DNA of 64,000 nucleotides from Galaxea fascicularis. Its lineage: Eukaryota > Cnidaria > Anthozoa > Scleractinia > Euphylliidae. Position 1 is the stretch's first letter. Each line of letters opens with the position of its first letter. The position numbers were made by a program, and so were the translations under genes. The notes beneath the pieces are model-generated. The model ran no database searches. It saw nothing but the letters and a program-made list of their open reading frames with translations, and had not been told where the DNA came from. The stretch spans positions 1,804,141 to 1,868,140 of the forward strand of contig OX419337.1 in NCBI GenBank assembly GCA_948470475.1, written 5' to 3'. Below are positions 24,058 to 31,096 of this stretch, piece after piece.

Positions 24058-26732
24058 TTGTATCCTAGGTTTTATCAGAGCCAAGATTCCGGGGCATCGA
24101 GAAAATAAAAACAATCAAGAGCACGTATATGGCAGCAGCCGGGCTCAAACCAGAATATGAGGTGAGAAAAGTTTTTTTTAAAGGTATTGGACTCCTGTAA
24201 TTAATTAATTAATTAATTAATTAATTAATAACATGCAGGTCACTATCGTTTCGAAGGTCTAAGCCAAGTAACATTACTCTCGTGTTATCTTCATCTTGTG
24301 TGATTTTGTGTGTTTTGGTGGGTCATACTAGGCTCACACAATGTCATGCTAGTAGAGGTCTCAACCGTCTTAATCTATACATGTCCAATACACCAACGCA
24401 TAATGAGATTTATGGTACATCGCAATGGACGTCACACAGTGTCACAAAGTGTCCCGTACTTAATGTGCCACTAAACTGAAACTTATCACAAAGAATCATG
24501 AATGTCATTATTATGTCGGGGGTGTATTGGACAACCCTCATTCATCTTTAATGAATCACAACCCTATGTGGAGAAATCCAGGATATCAACACCACCAACA
24601 ACAACAATTCATTAACGTATTTCCACAAAGCAGGACAAAGCCGTACATGGCATTACCTAAAATAAAATAAATAAAAATGAATAAATTTAGTCAAGTAGCA
24701 TAGACAATAATATTAGATAACAGATTGGATGTCATTTTGTTTTATACGATGCTTCCTGTCTCATATTCTTTGCTCGAAAGACAAAAGCAGAAATAATTCT
24801 ACATAGAAAGGGATCTACATCATTAAAAAGGAATAAAATCAAAATCATTGAAAAAAGGATACTTTGAATTGATTTTGTTGTTAAGTTCTAAGCGAATCTT
24901 GTCATCAAAATACAAGAATATAGCACGTAGACCTTTCATCTTCAATTTCATCGGAGTTGCAGAAAGGACAGATTCTTCTATGTATTGGGGTCTTGGGTGT
25001 TGTATGTCTACCCATTTCAATATGTAATTTGTGATATCAGTGCGTCCGACTTTCGTCTACCGAAGAATGGTCGGGCTTTGTCGCTCCTAAATCGGGGGTT
25101 TTTGTTCTTTTTTTTTAAGTCCAAGGACTCTGAACATTGGAAGCAACTCGTTGATGTAGTCGACTTTGCACTCGCGTTAAGAGACAAACTGGAATCTATC
25201 AACCAAGAATGCTTTAATCAGTTTGTGCTAAGAGTTGGTGAGTACCACTGCAAGGATACGTCTCTAACCGTGTCCGTGTCCGAGGTCCGTACTGTAAGTT
25301 ACAGACCGAGTTTTTTCACGTTCCCTTATGGTCCCAGCGCGAAGTGCGCGGGGCATAAATCAACGGGGAAAAAACGAGAATCTGTAACTTACAGTAGAAA
25401 ACGAGGAAACGAGGTTATTGAGATATTCATTATATCTCTGAGGTTAATCGGGCGTTCGGGAAAGGATTGGGTAGCAGCGGCGTTACGCAGAGCTTGAAGA
25501 AAGTGATCAAAAAGTGTGTTCAATGGCCCAAGTAAAATCTCAGAGATATCACTAAAGTGTTGGTGCTGGCTGATAAAGGGTGGCTACCCTTACCCTGCTG
25601 CAAGAGATTTTACGTGTTGGTTTTGAAACAACAAAATGATTAGAGGGTTTTGCCTTTAGTTAGAACCCTGCTCTACAGTTCGAGTTTCCCTCCATTGAAA
25701 AGGAAATACAGAATAAGTCTGTATTTACTTATCTTTCTTGGTGCTATAATTGCAAAAGAAACCTTTTGTTTTTCTAGGAATCTGCCAAGGTCCTGTGGTA
25801 GCTGGAGTAATCGGCGCCAAAAAACCGCATTACGACATCTGGGGAAACACTGTTAATGTCGCAAGCAGAATGGAAAGCACCGGAAAAGCCGGTTATATGC
25901 AGGTATGAACGTGTTTTGGATAAATGTCTGTTTTCTATCTGATTGCAACATCTTTTGACTGCCTTGGCTTCACACCAAGTACCCGTCTATAGGGCTGGGT
26001 CTGTATGTCCACTCTGTTATAGTGGCGGAGAGGAGAATGGGAAGGAGGCACCCTTGGCTATGCATTCATGTAACCGCAAATCTTTGCGTTTTTGCAAACA
26101 GCTGACAATGGTGTTGATCGAAAAAAACATTCGAAACTACTCAAGTTAAGAAACATTTTTGTTAACATAAAGAACAGTAGCAAGGTCTCTGTTTGTACTA
26201 TTCAACAGCCAAACGCTAGCCATCAACTTTTCACCGTTCTCGTGTCTAAATTCAGAGCAATTCGAGAAACCAAAAGTCCATGTAAAATGAGTAAATGACG
26301 GTAATTTTCCCGAAGTATTCGATTTTTGAAGAAAAGACACTGGACGAGGTCGTGTTTACCGATACACGTCCTGCGTTCTGAATTATTCAGAACGCCTTCC
26401 GAAATGCTCGGGAGTCTTCGTAAGTCTTCGGACGTCTTTGGAAATCTTCGACTATGGTCTTGTCGTGTCGAATTCCTGACACACCCAGGATAAAAATCTC
26501 ACGCCTTTGTGTCAGAAAAAGTTGGTAGATATAGATATGTTGCATTATAATCCATCTGTTTCTCTTTTTCCAGGTTACGGAGCAGACATATGAAATTCTG
26601 AAAGACAAGGGCTTCAAATTCATTTATCGCGGACCCGTAAAAGTTAAGGGAAAAGGACAGTTGGTCACGTATTATCTCACCGGAAGAGATAAAAGGACGC
26701 ATCACCTCAAGCTACCAAATATGGTACCTTAG
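1448..26732 (+). CDS. ADCY3: Transmembrane adenylate cyclase, type 3-like (22 exons, complete)
   Basis: Converts ATP to cAMP at the plasma membrane under G-protein control. Exons: 1448-2350, 8875-9024, 9525-9655, 10442-10553, 11018-11142, 11736-11897, 12248-12419, 13392-13553, 14227-14267, 14933-14986, 15212-15272, 15687-15784, 16745-16832, 17468-17584, 19500-19675, 21271-21352, 21619-21780, 22597-22743, 24069-24161, 25120-25237, 25778-25902, 26574-26732. All are GT-AG and phases agree; the protein is 1145 residues, the size known for ADCY3. Layout: N-tail, six membrane segments, C1a, short C1b, six membrane segments, C2a. Type 3 is favoured over other classes by the N-terminal [14 protein letters not shown] block, ADRKQRR followed by RQSLEVK after membrane segment 6, GGIPGRVHIS in C1a, [14 protein letters not shown] before C2, and [19 protein letters not shown] in C2. 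The start is the first ATG after an in-frame stop; MKKTIGS at 1541 is an alternative. The stop is TAG at 26730-26732. Orthology rests on recalled family sequence, not on a tree. Confidence 0.93.
5491..5830. mobile_element. Non-autonomous DNA transposon (MITE) flanked by TTAA
   Basis: The ends are imperfect inverted repeats: GGGGCATTCTGG near 5493 against CCGGAATGCCC near 5818-5828. TTAA sits at 5487-5490 and again at 5831-5834, as expected for a TTAA target duplication of the piggyBac type. There is no coding capacity. Its interior is clearly related to 62070-62420 near the other end of the window. The superfamily call is tentative. Confidence 0.55.
7693..8213 (+). mobile_element. Degraded non-LTR retrotransposon (3' end of reverse transcriptase ORF)
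   Basis: Conceptual translation starts [16 protein letters not shown], shifts frame near 7800, continues as [17 protein letters not shown], then [20 protein letters not shown] and, in another frame, [16 protein letters not shown] and [10 protein letters not shown], ending near a frameshifted RVWN-like stretch. These are the conserved C-terminal blocks of reverse transcriptase ORFs in many animal LINEs. At least two frameshifts and loss of everything upstream make it a dead 5'-truncated copy. The clade (CR1/Jockey-like) cannot be fixed from this fragment. Confidence 0.8.
8216..8805. repeat. Tandem array of ~106-bp units
   Basis: The block GAGCAGTACTTTCCT recurs at 8390 (first base), 8502, 8608 and 8714, a spacing of 112, 106 and 106 bp. 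Each unit then carries a TTTATTATGCTG-like block, GAGTCTGTGGA and a GTGTGACCATTGAAATAAAAG-like tail. A degenerate unit precedes the array from about 8216, directly after the LINE fragment. Solitary relatives occur near 11570-11700, 22442-22565 (inverted) and 50620-50790. Confidence 0.9.
8875..9024 (+). CDS. ADCY3: ADCY3 exon 2: membrane segment 6 and C1 lead-in
   Basis: Residues 302-351, phase 0 at both ends. A hydrophobic span (about 302-322) is followed by YIADRKQRR and [11 protein letters not shown], the conserved helix that links the first membrane cassette to the C1 catalytic domain. Confidence 0.92.
9525..12419 (+). CDS. ADCY3: ADCY3 exons 3-7: C1a catalytic domain
   Basis: Five exons encode residues 352-585. 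The order of motifs is [14 protein letters not shown] (signalling helix end), [15 protein letters not shown] with metal-binding Asp400, [15 protein letters not shown] with the second metal Asp444, [30 protein letters not shown], and GGIPGRVHIS. Both Asp residues needed for the two catalytic metal ions in class III cyclases are present, so C1a looks functional as the metal-binding half. The 6/7 junction completes a Gly codon (GG|T). Exon 7 ends in a KGIKTYLI block that closes C1a. Confidence 0.93.
9750..10031 (-). mobile_element. tRNA-derived SINE, copy A (tRNA head missing)
   Basis: On the minus strand it reads GGACCAACACTCAGGG, then GGATAAGGACGATAAACC, a CGTTAAAGAACCACTAGG block, CCTGGCTGTGACCACC and a (TAAA)n tail at 9750-9770. 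The same body occurs at 18935-19216, where a tRNA-like head is present. This copy ends at the GGTCC junction where the head should begin. Confidence 0.8.
11520..11700 (+). repeat. Solitary, diverged unit of the 106-bp repeat family
   Basis: Contains AAAAGGTGGTTCT, a degenerate GTCTG...AAAATC core and a TTGATCATTGAGATAAAAG tail in the same order as the array at 8216-8805, followed by ACCGAACAG and TTTCCTTTGGTACT. It ends about 35 bp before exon 6 of the cyclase. Confidence 0.6.
13392..15272 (+). CDS. ADCY3: ADCY3 exons 8-11: C1b linker
   Basis: Residues 586-691 connect C1a to the second membrane cassette. Exons of 162, 41, 54 and 61 bp encode an acidic, polar chain ([20 protein letters not shown], later [10 protein letters not shown]) and then [18 protein letters not shown], which parallels the leucine-rich NQLLNEAL-type helix of ADCY3, and [15 protein letters not shown] just before membrane segment 7. 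Phases 0-0, 0-2, 2-2, 2-0 agree. RRVS and RRTS are basic-Ser patterns that a kinase could use; this is inference only. Confidence 0.85.
13790..13850. mobile_element. 61-bp micro-MITE with perfect 21-bp inverted ends
   Basis: Left end 13790-13810 and right end 13830-13850 are perfect reverse complements (core CTCCTTCGCAGCCGTTTT), separated by only 19 bp. An 11-bp direct repeat AACAACGCACT flanks it at 13779-13789 and 13851-13861, which is the size range of Mutator-type target duplications (8-11 bp). It sits in intron 8 of the cyclase. Confidence 0.85.
14421..14580. repeat. Degenerate GACAAT/GACAGT simple repeat
   Basis: Runs of GACAATGACAATGACA pass into CAGTGGCAGTGACAGT and GTGACAGTGACAGTGACA. 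It lies in intron 9 and has no coding signal; the minus-strand ORF here is an artefact of the repeat. Confidence 0.9.
15003..15138. mobile_element. Short MITE of the AACTCCCAAGATCTG family, internally deleted
   Basis: Starts ATCAACTCCCAAGATCTGAT and ends with a GGGAATTAAAGGGTTAA block. The same ends and order are found at 16910-17361, and an interior portion at 54593-54760. This copy lacks the middle part seen at 54593. Confidence 0.65.
15687..21352 (+). CDS. ADCY3: ADCY3 exons 12-16: second membrane cassette
   Basis: Residues 692-878. Exon 12 gives [15 protein letters not shown] and segment 7 (ending ELMILPR); exon 13 segment 8; exon 14 [20 protein letters not shown] plus segment 9 (ending GTELIDL); exon 15 segments 10 and 11 with an N-glycosylation sequon NTT at residue 831; exon 16 [20 protein letters not shown], segment 12. 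The order and spacer motifs follow ADCY3. The exons are separated by repeat-filled introns; intron 14 (17585-19499) and intron 15 (19676-21270) each carry several elements. Confidence 0.88.
15849..16024. mobile_element. MITE with ~48-bp imperfect inverted ends
   Basis: Left arm TAGGCCCTTTGCAGTTAT... with CATGGTACAAAAAAC at about 15886-15897; the right arm, read on the other strand, is TAGGTCCTTTGCAGTTAT... with CATGGTACAAAAAACG. TA flanks both sides. It is 176 bp long, non-coding, and lies in intron 12 of the cyclase. Confidence 0.75.
16420..16640. repeat. Direct and inverted copies of a ~28-bp GC-rich block
   Basis: GTGGCTACGCGGCTACG occurs at about 16483 and again at about 16550, each followed by AGTGAGGAAG. 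A reverse-complement version (TTCACTGCGTAGCCG) ends near 16625, and CCTTCCTCGCCACC near 16425 is a further inverted partner. Its origin is unclear; a compact repeat-rich MITE is possible. Confidence 0.6.
16910..17361. mobile_element. AACTCCCAAGATCTG MITE carrying a nested insertion
   Basis: Begins TTTAACTCCCAAGATCTGAT and ends GAAAGGGTTAAC. Its two halves are separated by the insertion at 16973-17246. When the halves are compared with the uninterrupted copy at 54593-54760, the join TTGTACATTAGTT / AGGAGAATT continues the family sequence without loss. Confidence 0.75.
16973..17246. mobile_element. Nested MITE with 5-bp target duplication (TAGTT)
   Basis: Starts CAGGGACCGCGCAAAAG and ends near CTCCGCAGGCCCTA. 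TAGTT occurs at 16968-16972 and 17247-17251. It contains a poly-C tract near 17167. The start resembles, on the opposite strand, the right end of the element at 27844-28264. The CAGGG terminus suggests hAT-like, but this is tentative. Confidence 0.65.
17668..18183. mobile_element. CAATTGAGTG-ended MITE interrupted by another MITE
   Basis: Left end TTTTTCAATTGAGTGACG (17670) and right end, read reversed, CCTTCAATTGAGTAGTG (ends about 18180). The interior has repeated GCCAATCA/ATTGGTTTTG blocks. A related but inverted copy is at 53005-53226 in the RIM gene. The element 17881-18156 sits near its right end. Confidence 0.75.
17881..18156. mobile_element. Nested MITE with TTA target duplication
   Basis: Left end GGGGCGAACCATTTGACTTT followed by a G-run; the right end is its reverse complement preceded by a C-run. 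At least 25 bp match perfectly before the homopolymers. TTA precedes (17878-17880) and follows (18157-18159) the element. A 3-bp TTA duplication is typical of PIF/Harbinger elements; the assignment is inference. 276 bp, non-coding. Confidence 0.8.
18617..18680. repeat. CATCAT/CGTCAT simple repeat
   Basis: Imperfect (ATC)n and (GTC)n run such as TCATCATCGTCATCGTCAGC and TTATCATCATCATC. It lies in intron 14 of the cyclase and is non-coding. Confidence 0.85.
18935..19216 (-). mobile_element. tRNA-derived SINE, copy B (full-length with tRNA-like head)
   Basis: On the minus strand it opens with GCCGCCTGGTTAGCTCAGTT, a good A-box region, then GGTTCGAACCCC, a near-consensus B box, the GACCATCACTCAGGG joint, and the shared body ending CCTAGTACTGACCTA. 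The 74-bp head (19143-19216) is tRNA-like, but with no proper acceptor-stem pairing visible it is a SINE promoter, not a tRNA gene. Confidence 0.85.
19980..20175 (-). mobile_element. tRNA-derived SINE, copy C (3'-truncated)
   Basis: On the minus strand it has a partial head (GGTATAGCACCGGACTCCCG, then GGTTTAAACCCC), the CCGGACCAACACTCAGAG joint and the GGATAAGGACAATAAACC body, then stops. It lies about 110 bp left of the Penelope-like element. Confidence 0.75.
20241..20271. repeat. (TAAA)n microsatellite
   Basis: About seven TAAA units immediately left of the Penelope-like element. A second TAAATAATTAATTAATTAA tract follows that element at about 20985-21012. Confidence 0.9.
20289..20985 (+). 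mobile_element. Penelope-like GIY-YIG endonuclease fragment between 97-bp inverted repeats
   Basis: ORF 20343-20753 contains [20 protein letters not shown], then [10 protein letters not shown] and [10 protein letters not shown], the arrangement of the C-terminal GIY-YIG nuclease domain of Penelope-like elements (paired Cys, YVGYT block, catalytic-region Arg, His pair). A frameshift near 20720 splits the tail; the other frame continues [10 protein letters not shown] and [18 protein letters not shown] to a stop at about 20833. No reverse transcriptase is present. The element is enclosed by inverted repeats at 20289-20385 and 20889-20985 (core AAGCATAAAACGGTAAAA). The first ATG (20343) lies inside the left repeat. 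Dead by frameshift and truncation, yet the symmetrical ends suggest a specific unit. Confidence 0.8.
21013..21098 (-). mobile_element. tRNA-derived SINE, copy D (head only)
   Basis: Minus strand GCCCGGTTGGCTCAGTTGGT, then GAGCACCGGACTCCCGTGCG, a B box-like GCGGGTTTACGCCC and CCAGATCAACACTCAAAG. Only the tRNA-like head and the first few bases of the body remain. Confidence 0.75.
21619..26732 (+). CDS. ADCY3: ADCY3 exons 17-22: C2a catalytic domain and C-terminus
   Basis: Residues 879-1145. Exon 17: [14 protein letters not shown], coiled lead-in and [13 protein letters not shown]. Exon 18: [16 protein letters not shown]. Exon 19: [18 protein letters not shown] with the purine-contacting Lys; the residue after KTI is Lys998, where the family has Gly. 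Exon 20 uses a TTTAAG acceptor. Exon 21: [20 protein letters not shown] and [12 protein letters not shown] with Asp1071, Asn1078 and Arg1082, the adenine-specifying and transition-state residues. Exon 22: [20 protein letters not shown] and a short tail. C2 lacks the metal Asp pair, as expected. Confidence 0.93.
21881..22170. repeat. G-run-bounded dispersed repeat (GCGTAGCCAGGATTT family)
   Basis: GGGGCGTAGCCAGGATTTCT leads into a G-run at about 21902, and a second G-run near 22121 precedes TGTTCCGGAACCCCTGGAA. GGGCGTAGCCAGGATTTTTC plus a G-run recurs at 23538. ORFs across the G-runs are artefacts. Confidence 0.6.
22442..22565 (-). repeat. Solitary inverted unit of the 106-bp repeat family
   Basis: Read on the minus strand it shows TACTGTTATTTTTACGCTC, GTTGTTCTAACTTTTGAGTC and an ACTCAAACTTGAAGATG stretch before GCACTGAGCAGT. 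It ends about 30 bp before cyclase exon 18. Confidence 0.6.
22855..22902. repeat. GGTATC simple repeat
   Basis: Short run of four GGTATC-type hexamers followed by two GGTGTC/GGTATC variants, in intron 18 of the cyclase. Confidence 0.85.
23538..23590. repeat. Second copy of the GCGTAGCCAGGATTT repeat start
   Basis: GGGCGTAGCCAGGATTTTTC, a G-rich tract and TCACACTGTGTC. Only the first ~50 bp resemble 21881. Confidence 0.5.
23828..24056 (+). mobile_element. Second SINE family with B box and (ATT)n tail
   Basis: Starts with GGTTCGATTCCCGG, a good polymerase III B box, followed by a unique body (GTTGAGTTTGTCGTTGGTTC, then CTCCGAGAGG, CTCCGGGTACTCCGG) and a 3' (TTA)n tail at 24021-24056. The A-box half is missing, so this copy is 5'-truncated. 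It lies in intron 18, just 12 bp before cyclase exon 19. Confidence 0.65.
24199..24230. repeat. (TTAA)n microsatellite
   Basis: About eight TTAA units in intron 19 of the cyclase. Confidence 0.9.
25263..25455. mobile_element. MITE with ACTGTAAGTTAC inverted cores, copy 1
   Basis: Ends CTAACCGTG and reversed AACCTCGTTTCC; inner arms TACTGTAAGTTACAG (25290) and CTGTAACTTACAGTA (25382). After the right arm comes ATATCTCTGAGGTTAATCGG, also present in copy 2 at 60210-60378. It begins only about 25 bp after the donor of cyclase exon 20. Confidence 0.7.
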
Positions 26733-27114
26733 TATTCTCACGTGACTTCAAATGTCACGTAAGGATTCAGAGACCACCGTGACATCAGTTGCGTTACATA
26801 AACCGTGCTGCATAGAGTATTCCCAGTATTCGTCAACCCTTTAAACCCTAAGAGTGATCAACATCAGATTTCTCATTACTTTGCAAAACAGAGTGGTTAT
26901 GAGAATTAAGGACAGGATCACAAAAGATGAATTTGCTTGATATTTTAACAATTTTTCACTACTACGTCCATAAAAAAATGTAGGGGCAACAAATTAGAAT
27001 TGAAATTTTAATCTTAGAATTTAAAGGATTGATTTTCTTCTTAGGATGTTACCGCATCCCCCTAACGTGAGATTTAAACTTAAGAATATTCAGTAAGAAA
27101 TCACATTTTTGTCA

Positions 27115-27120
27115 AATAAA
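27115..27120 (+). promoter_or_regulatory. Candidate poly(A) signal of ADCY3
   Basis: First AATAAA after the stop codon, 383 bp downstream. A second AATAAA is at 27296-27301. Which is used cannot be told from sequence. Confidence 0.35.
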
Positions 27121-27843
27121 TCTTCAAGTTCAAAGCTCGAAAATTCTAGGGTGCTAAGTGCCCCTCAAAACTGTCAGATAATTTTTAGGAACATTTTTGA
27201 TGATAACTAGAAGACTTTTGATAACTGTATATACATAGAGGGAGAGACCTTAATTTGCGTTACCTTCGTTAACTTAGAATAATGCCTCTCTTTATAATAA
27301 ATACGGGAGGCCGTATTTTTTACATGATGGCATGCGAGGAGCGCGTGTTTCTTGATTTCTCAATCTTTTTTTTCATAACAAATTCTCTTCCCCAGAGCTC
27401 CTATGTGTGTCTGATTGTCGCGCGCATCAAAAGCACTGGGCACGAGATGCGAAATTAGGGCCCATGCGCGATGTATTTCGTGCTGACATGGGAAAAAACT
27501 TTAAGCGTGTTCGACAGATAGTTTGAAACAAAAAAGCTGGTTTTCCACGCATGCAGTGCTTATTTTGCTTCTTATTCGACCGTCTTTGGACTGAGAAAAG
27601 AGAGACTGTTCGTGCCAAGTGTGATTGTAATATAATGAAATAGTATGGAGATTAAATACTGTACGTTGTGTTCTTGTTAGCTATCTAGAGCTGTTGTCTT
27701 TCAGTCAAAGCATAACCGCAAGTGCAATGTCTTTCCCTCCCAAGCATCATCATCACTGTGTGCGAACTTGCTCTTCTTTCGTATCTTTTCATACTCTGCG
27801 TCAGTGTTAACTGTTATGTCAGTTGTTTTAACTTCACCAGAAC

Positions 27844-28264
27844 CAGGGCTCACGGAGCAGTTTTTAAAGTTTGGGGGCCGCTCCCACTTCTTTAATTGAG
27901 GGAAGGGGGCTGATTCTAAAAATGGTTAACGGAATAAATCGTTTGCACAGGACGTCACGGCGGCCATGTTGGTGCACACAAACAAAGGAATGGCGGCCAT
28001 GTTTGCACAAGGCTAACCCTCTGGGAATTGAACTTTATTTTTATGCAAATGCTTTATTTTGTTTCATTGAACCAATAAGACCGCTGGTCACGTGACTGAA
28101 AACGATCTATACTCATAAATTTGGATGTTTTCACGGGAGATCCGCCAGCTCTAATCGACCGCTATTATCCCATGGAAATATATTTTGCTAATTTTTTCAT
28201 TTTTTCCACAAAATGTTGGGGGGTCCTGCACCCACCCCCGGTCACTCCCCCTGTGCGGTCCCTG
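27844..28264. mobile_element. MITE-like element with 5-bp duplication (AGAAC)
   Basis: Left end CAGGGCTCACGG; right end, reversed, CAGGGACCGCACAGGGG. AGAAC is found at 27839-27843 and 28265-28269. The right end resembles the left end of the nested element at 16973 (CAGGGACCGCGC), and both have 5-bp duplications, so they may be one family. Confidence 0.55.
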
Positions 28265-28293
28265 AGAACTGCAGTGGATCTGTGAATTTAATA

Positions 28294-29291
28294 GGAGGTT
28301 TGCAGCAGATTTTTTTTGGCTTAGGGTCCACCTTTTGAAATCAAAATTTCTTACAGAAGACAAGTTTCGATTTCCTCTAAACTACAAGATCTTTTCAACG
28401 TATGACCAAACTTTATATTCTCATCGGTTTCCATGCAACAGCTGTTACAAGGACCGTTAATGCCATGCTGCTCATTTTAGAAAAGCTCTTTTATCTCGAA
28501 ATCCAGTCAGACACTTAATGACGACTACAAGTACAGCTCCACAACTTGTAGGCCAAATTAGAACAAATCTGTAATGCGTTTTCAAATAAACTGGCAAAAA
28601 ATTTTAAGAGGCTCGTTTTGTTCATTCCCACATTTTTCTTCAAACTCTTTGAAGAAATAAGAAACTTTAACACAAATTTTTCTCTGTTTAAAGAATAATC
28701 ATGATAGGAAAACATTTTCAATTCACATTGAGCGTTCTAGGTGACTGCGATTTCTCGATATTTACGTCACAAAGCTACTGATTTGCATAAATTAGAACTT
28801 AAATATCTCGCAACTACAGCCAACTAGGACACTCAATATGAATTGAAAATGTTATTATGATAATTCTTTGAACAGAGCAAAAATGGTGTAAAGGTTTCAT
28901 ATTTCATCAAAAATCTTGAAGAAATGTGCTGAAATGAACAAAACGAGCCTCTAACAATTTATTTGCAATTTATTTTGAAAAGGCTCTTACGGAATTTTTT
29001 TCATTTTTTTGTTTGGGCTACAAGTTGTGGGACTAGAGTAGTTTACACCCTACTTTCGTTATGAAGTGTCTGAACGGATTTCGAGGTAATCGAGTCTTTT
29101 TTAAAATGACCAGCTTTGCGTTATCGTCGCTATGGCAACAGATGTAGCTTGGAAACCGATGAGAAGACAACCTTTGGTCATACGTCGAAGGATATTGTGG
29201 TTTTAAGGAAATTAGTGGAAGCTTATCTTCTGTAAGAAATTTTGATTTCAAAAGATACACCCCAAAGCCAAGAAAACTGCTGTGAGCCTCC
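28294..29291. repeat. Large imperfect foldback, arms of about 480 bp
   Basis: Left arm 28294-28771 and right arm 28795-29291 are diverged reverse complements with a loop of about 23 bp. Matching blocks include GGAGGTTTGCAGCAG / reversed GGAGGCTCACAGCAG, TTTTGAAATCAAAATTTCTT in both, CTCATCGGTTTCCA in both, AGAGGCTCGTTTTGTTCATT in both and TTTTCAATTCA in both. Neither arm codes for a recognisable protein. A foldback transposon or an old inverted duplication would both fit. Confidence 0.85.
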
Positions 29292-31096
29292 AGTATGCCA
29301 GAAACAATGGAACACAATGGCAGTGTTTTGGTTTAGTAAAAAAGGAAACTGGAGACGGACAAAAAAATAACTCGGGGACAGAGCAAACTTGCAAACGTCA
29401 TTCCTGGCTACTCAGTTTATATATTCAATTTACGATGTGAATGTTACATGACCTTTTTTCAAGCTTACTAGAACTTCATTTGATGTTTTTGTCCTTGTCG
29501 ATTTAAAGTTTTCGCGTTCTCAACCCTTGTTAGCGACCAACCTGTACCAGTTGTAAGAGTTATTACAAATCATGAATAAATGTTTCATTCCCTGGAGAAA
29601 TTAGAGCGTATGGTTTTTTAGCCGTTTTTGTCTGAAATAGGGTATCGATTTTGACTATTTTGGTCTGAAATAGGGTATGTTTCATGATGCAACCTGCTTT
29701 ACAATGTGGAACTTTAAGCTCGAAACTTGTACAGTTTTGTATCCTACTTAATAAAAGCGTATAAACATTGCCTTAAATGTTGGTTTGACCTAAGGAACTG
29801 ATTATATATAAGGCAGGTCTGAGGTAGGGTAATGAGATAGGGTATTGATCAGGTCTGAAATAGGGTAGGGAAAATCAAACATTTAGGTCTGAAATAAGTT
29901 AAGGGTTTCAGGAAGCGTGCCACACACCCTCATCCAAGTACCCCTCCCACCCCCCCCCCCCCACCCCCGGGTGACTCTCTACGTTTGCTGTAAAGCAAGA
30001 TCTGAAATGGTTACGGGAAGGCAACCGGTTCGTTTTGCTGCCTCAGTCCCTACTCTCGATCTCTTCCCTGGATCCCTGGAGCTAGTTGGGATTCTTATCA
30101 TGTTACGTTTATTTGAATTATTTGTTTCATGTATTTGCTTGGCCCCGCTAGCCTTTGTGCTAAATAAACTGCCGAGGGTAAATAAAGGTTTTATTTATCC
30201 CCTCACTCCCTTCCGATGGCTATATCATAAGACAATGTGATCCAACCTGCGGGAACAAAACCAATCAATTATCCTTAATTGCTTTAGCCTCTATGACAAA
30301 CACTTCCTCGTTCCCAGCATCCTCGTTACACTCTCCTGCTCACAACAAGAAAATGATAAGCACGCGGGGGACGATGGGAAGAGGTGAGGGTTCTCTAAAA
30401 TGCCACAAGATTAATCCGCTTTGAGCGTTCAAAAAATTGAATCTTCATGTGCTAAGTCATTTTCGTTCGCTTAAGTCTTGACTCTTGATTAAGTCTAACC
30501 TGAGCCCTCCTATGGGGACAAAGAAATTTGTGCAACTGTTTGACTGATCAGGTGCGTAAATTATTTATTTCAGGACCTACTGGTCTAAAGGGCATGAAAC
30601 GGTGACGTCATCTCAGCATTCCACAAATACTTGGTGAATTTTGCGACTTTCTTTGATTGTAGTACGTATTTAAAACGAAACTGAATCCTTGTTGCTTACG
30701 GACCCCGGCAGAGTTCAGCTCGATTGTCTTTCCTCTGCACAATCCAAGGGTCTCCGACGTTTGCCGACAGTTTCCGAAGCTGACAGCGATTGTGCGCGCG
30801 CGCAATTCGACCGAAGATGAAATTATCATAATAAATATGCAAAAGTCTCCTTTAGAAATTGTGTTGTGGTTTACAAGTATTTTTTGTTGGGCATGGAGAG
30901 CATTTTGTAAAGGATGAATGAAATATTGCTATGGAAGTGGAAACGCAGAAAGCTGAGCTCAAATTTAGGTAGCAGCCTGCAATCTTCACTGATTTATACG
31001 TTCTGTTTGGCGTGGATCTTGTGTTATTCATCGCCGATTGAAGGCGAATCCTCAGCTGAATTTCACGCAAGGTTTCCCTGACCGCTCTCGGCTGAA

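Larger units (their letters stand above)
26733..31096. other. Intergenic region between ADCY3 and RIM
   Basis: About 4.4 kb. It contains the cyclase 3' UTR with a dispersed-repeat remnant (AACCCTTTAAACCCTAAGAG, from 26837; a relative is near 50300), poly(A) signal candidates, a MITE-like element (27844-28264), a large foldback (28294-29291), a direct-repeat patch of GGTCTGAAATAGGGTA at about 29660-29890, and a C-run near 29951. The RIM promoter and 5' UTR must lie in the last few hundred bases; no named motif is evident. Confidence 0.6.
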
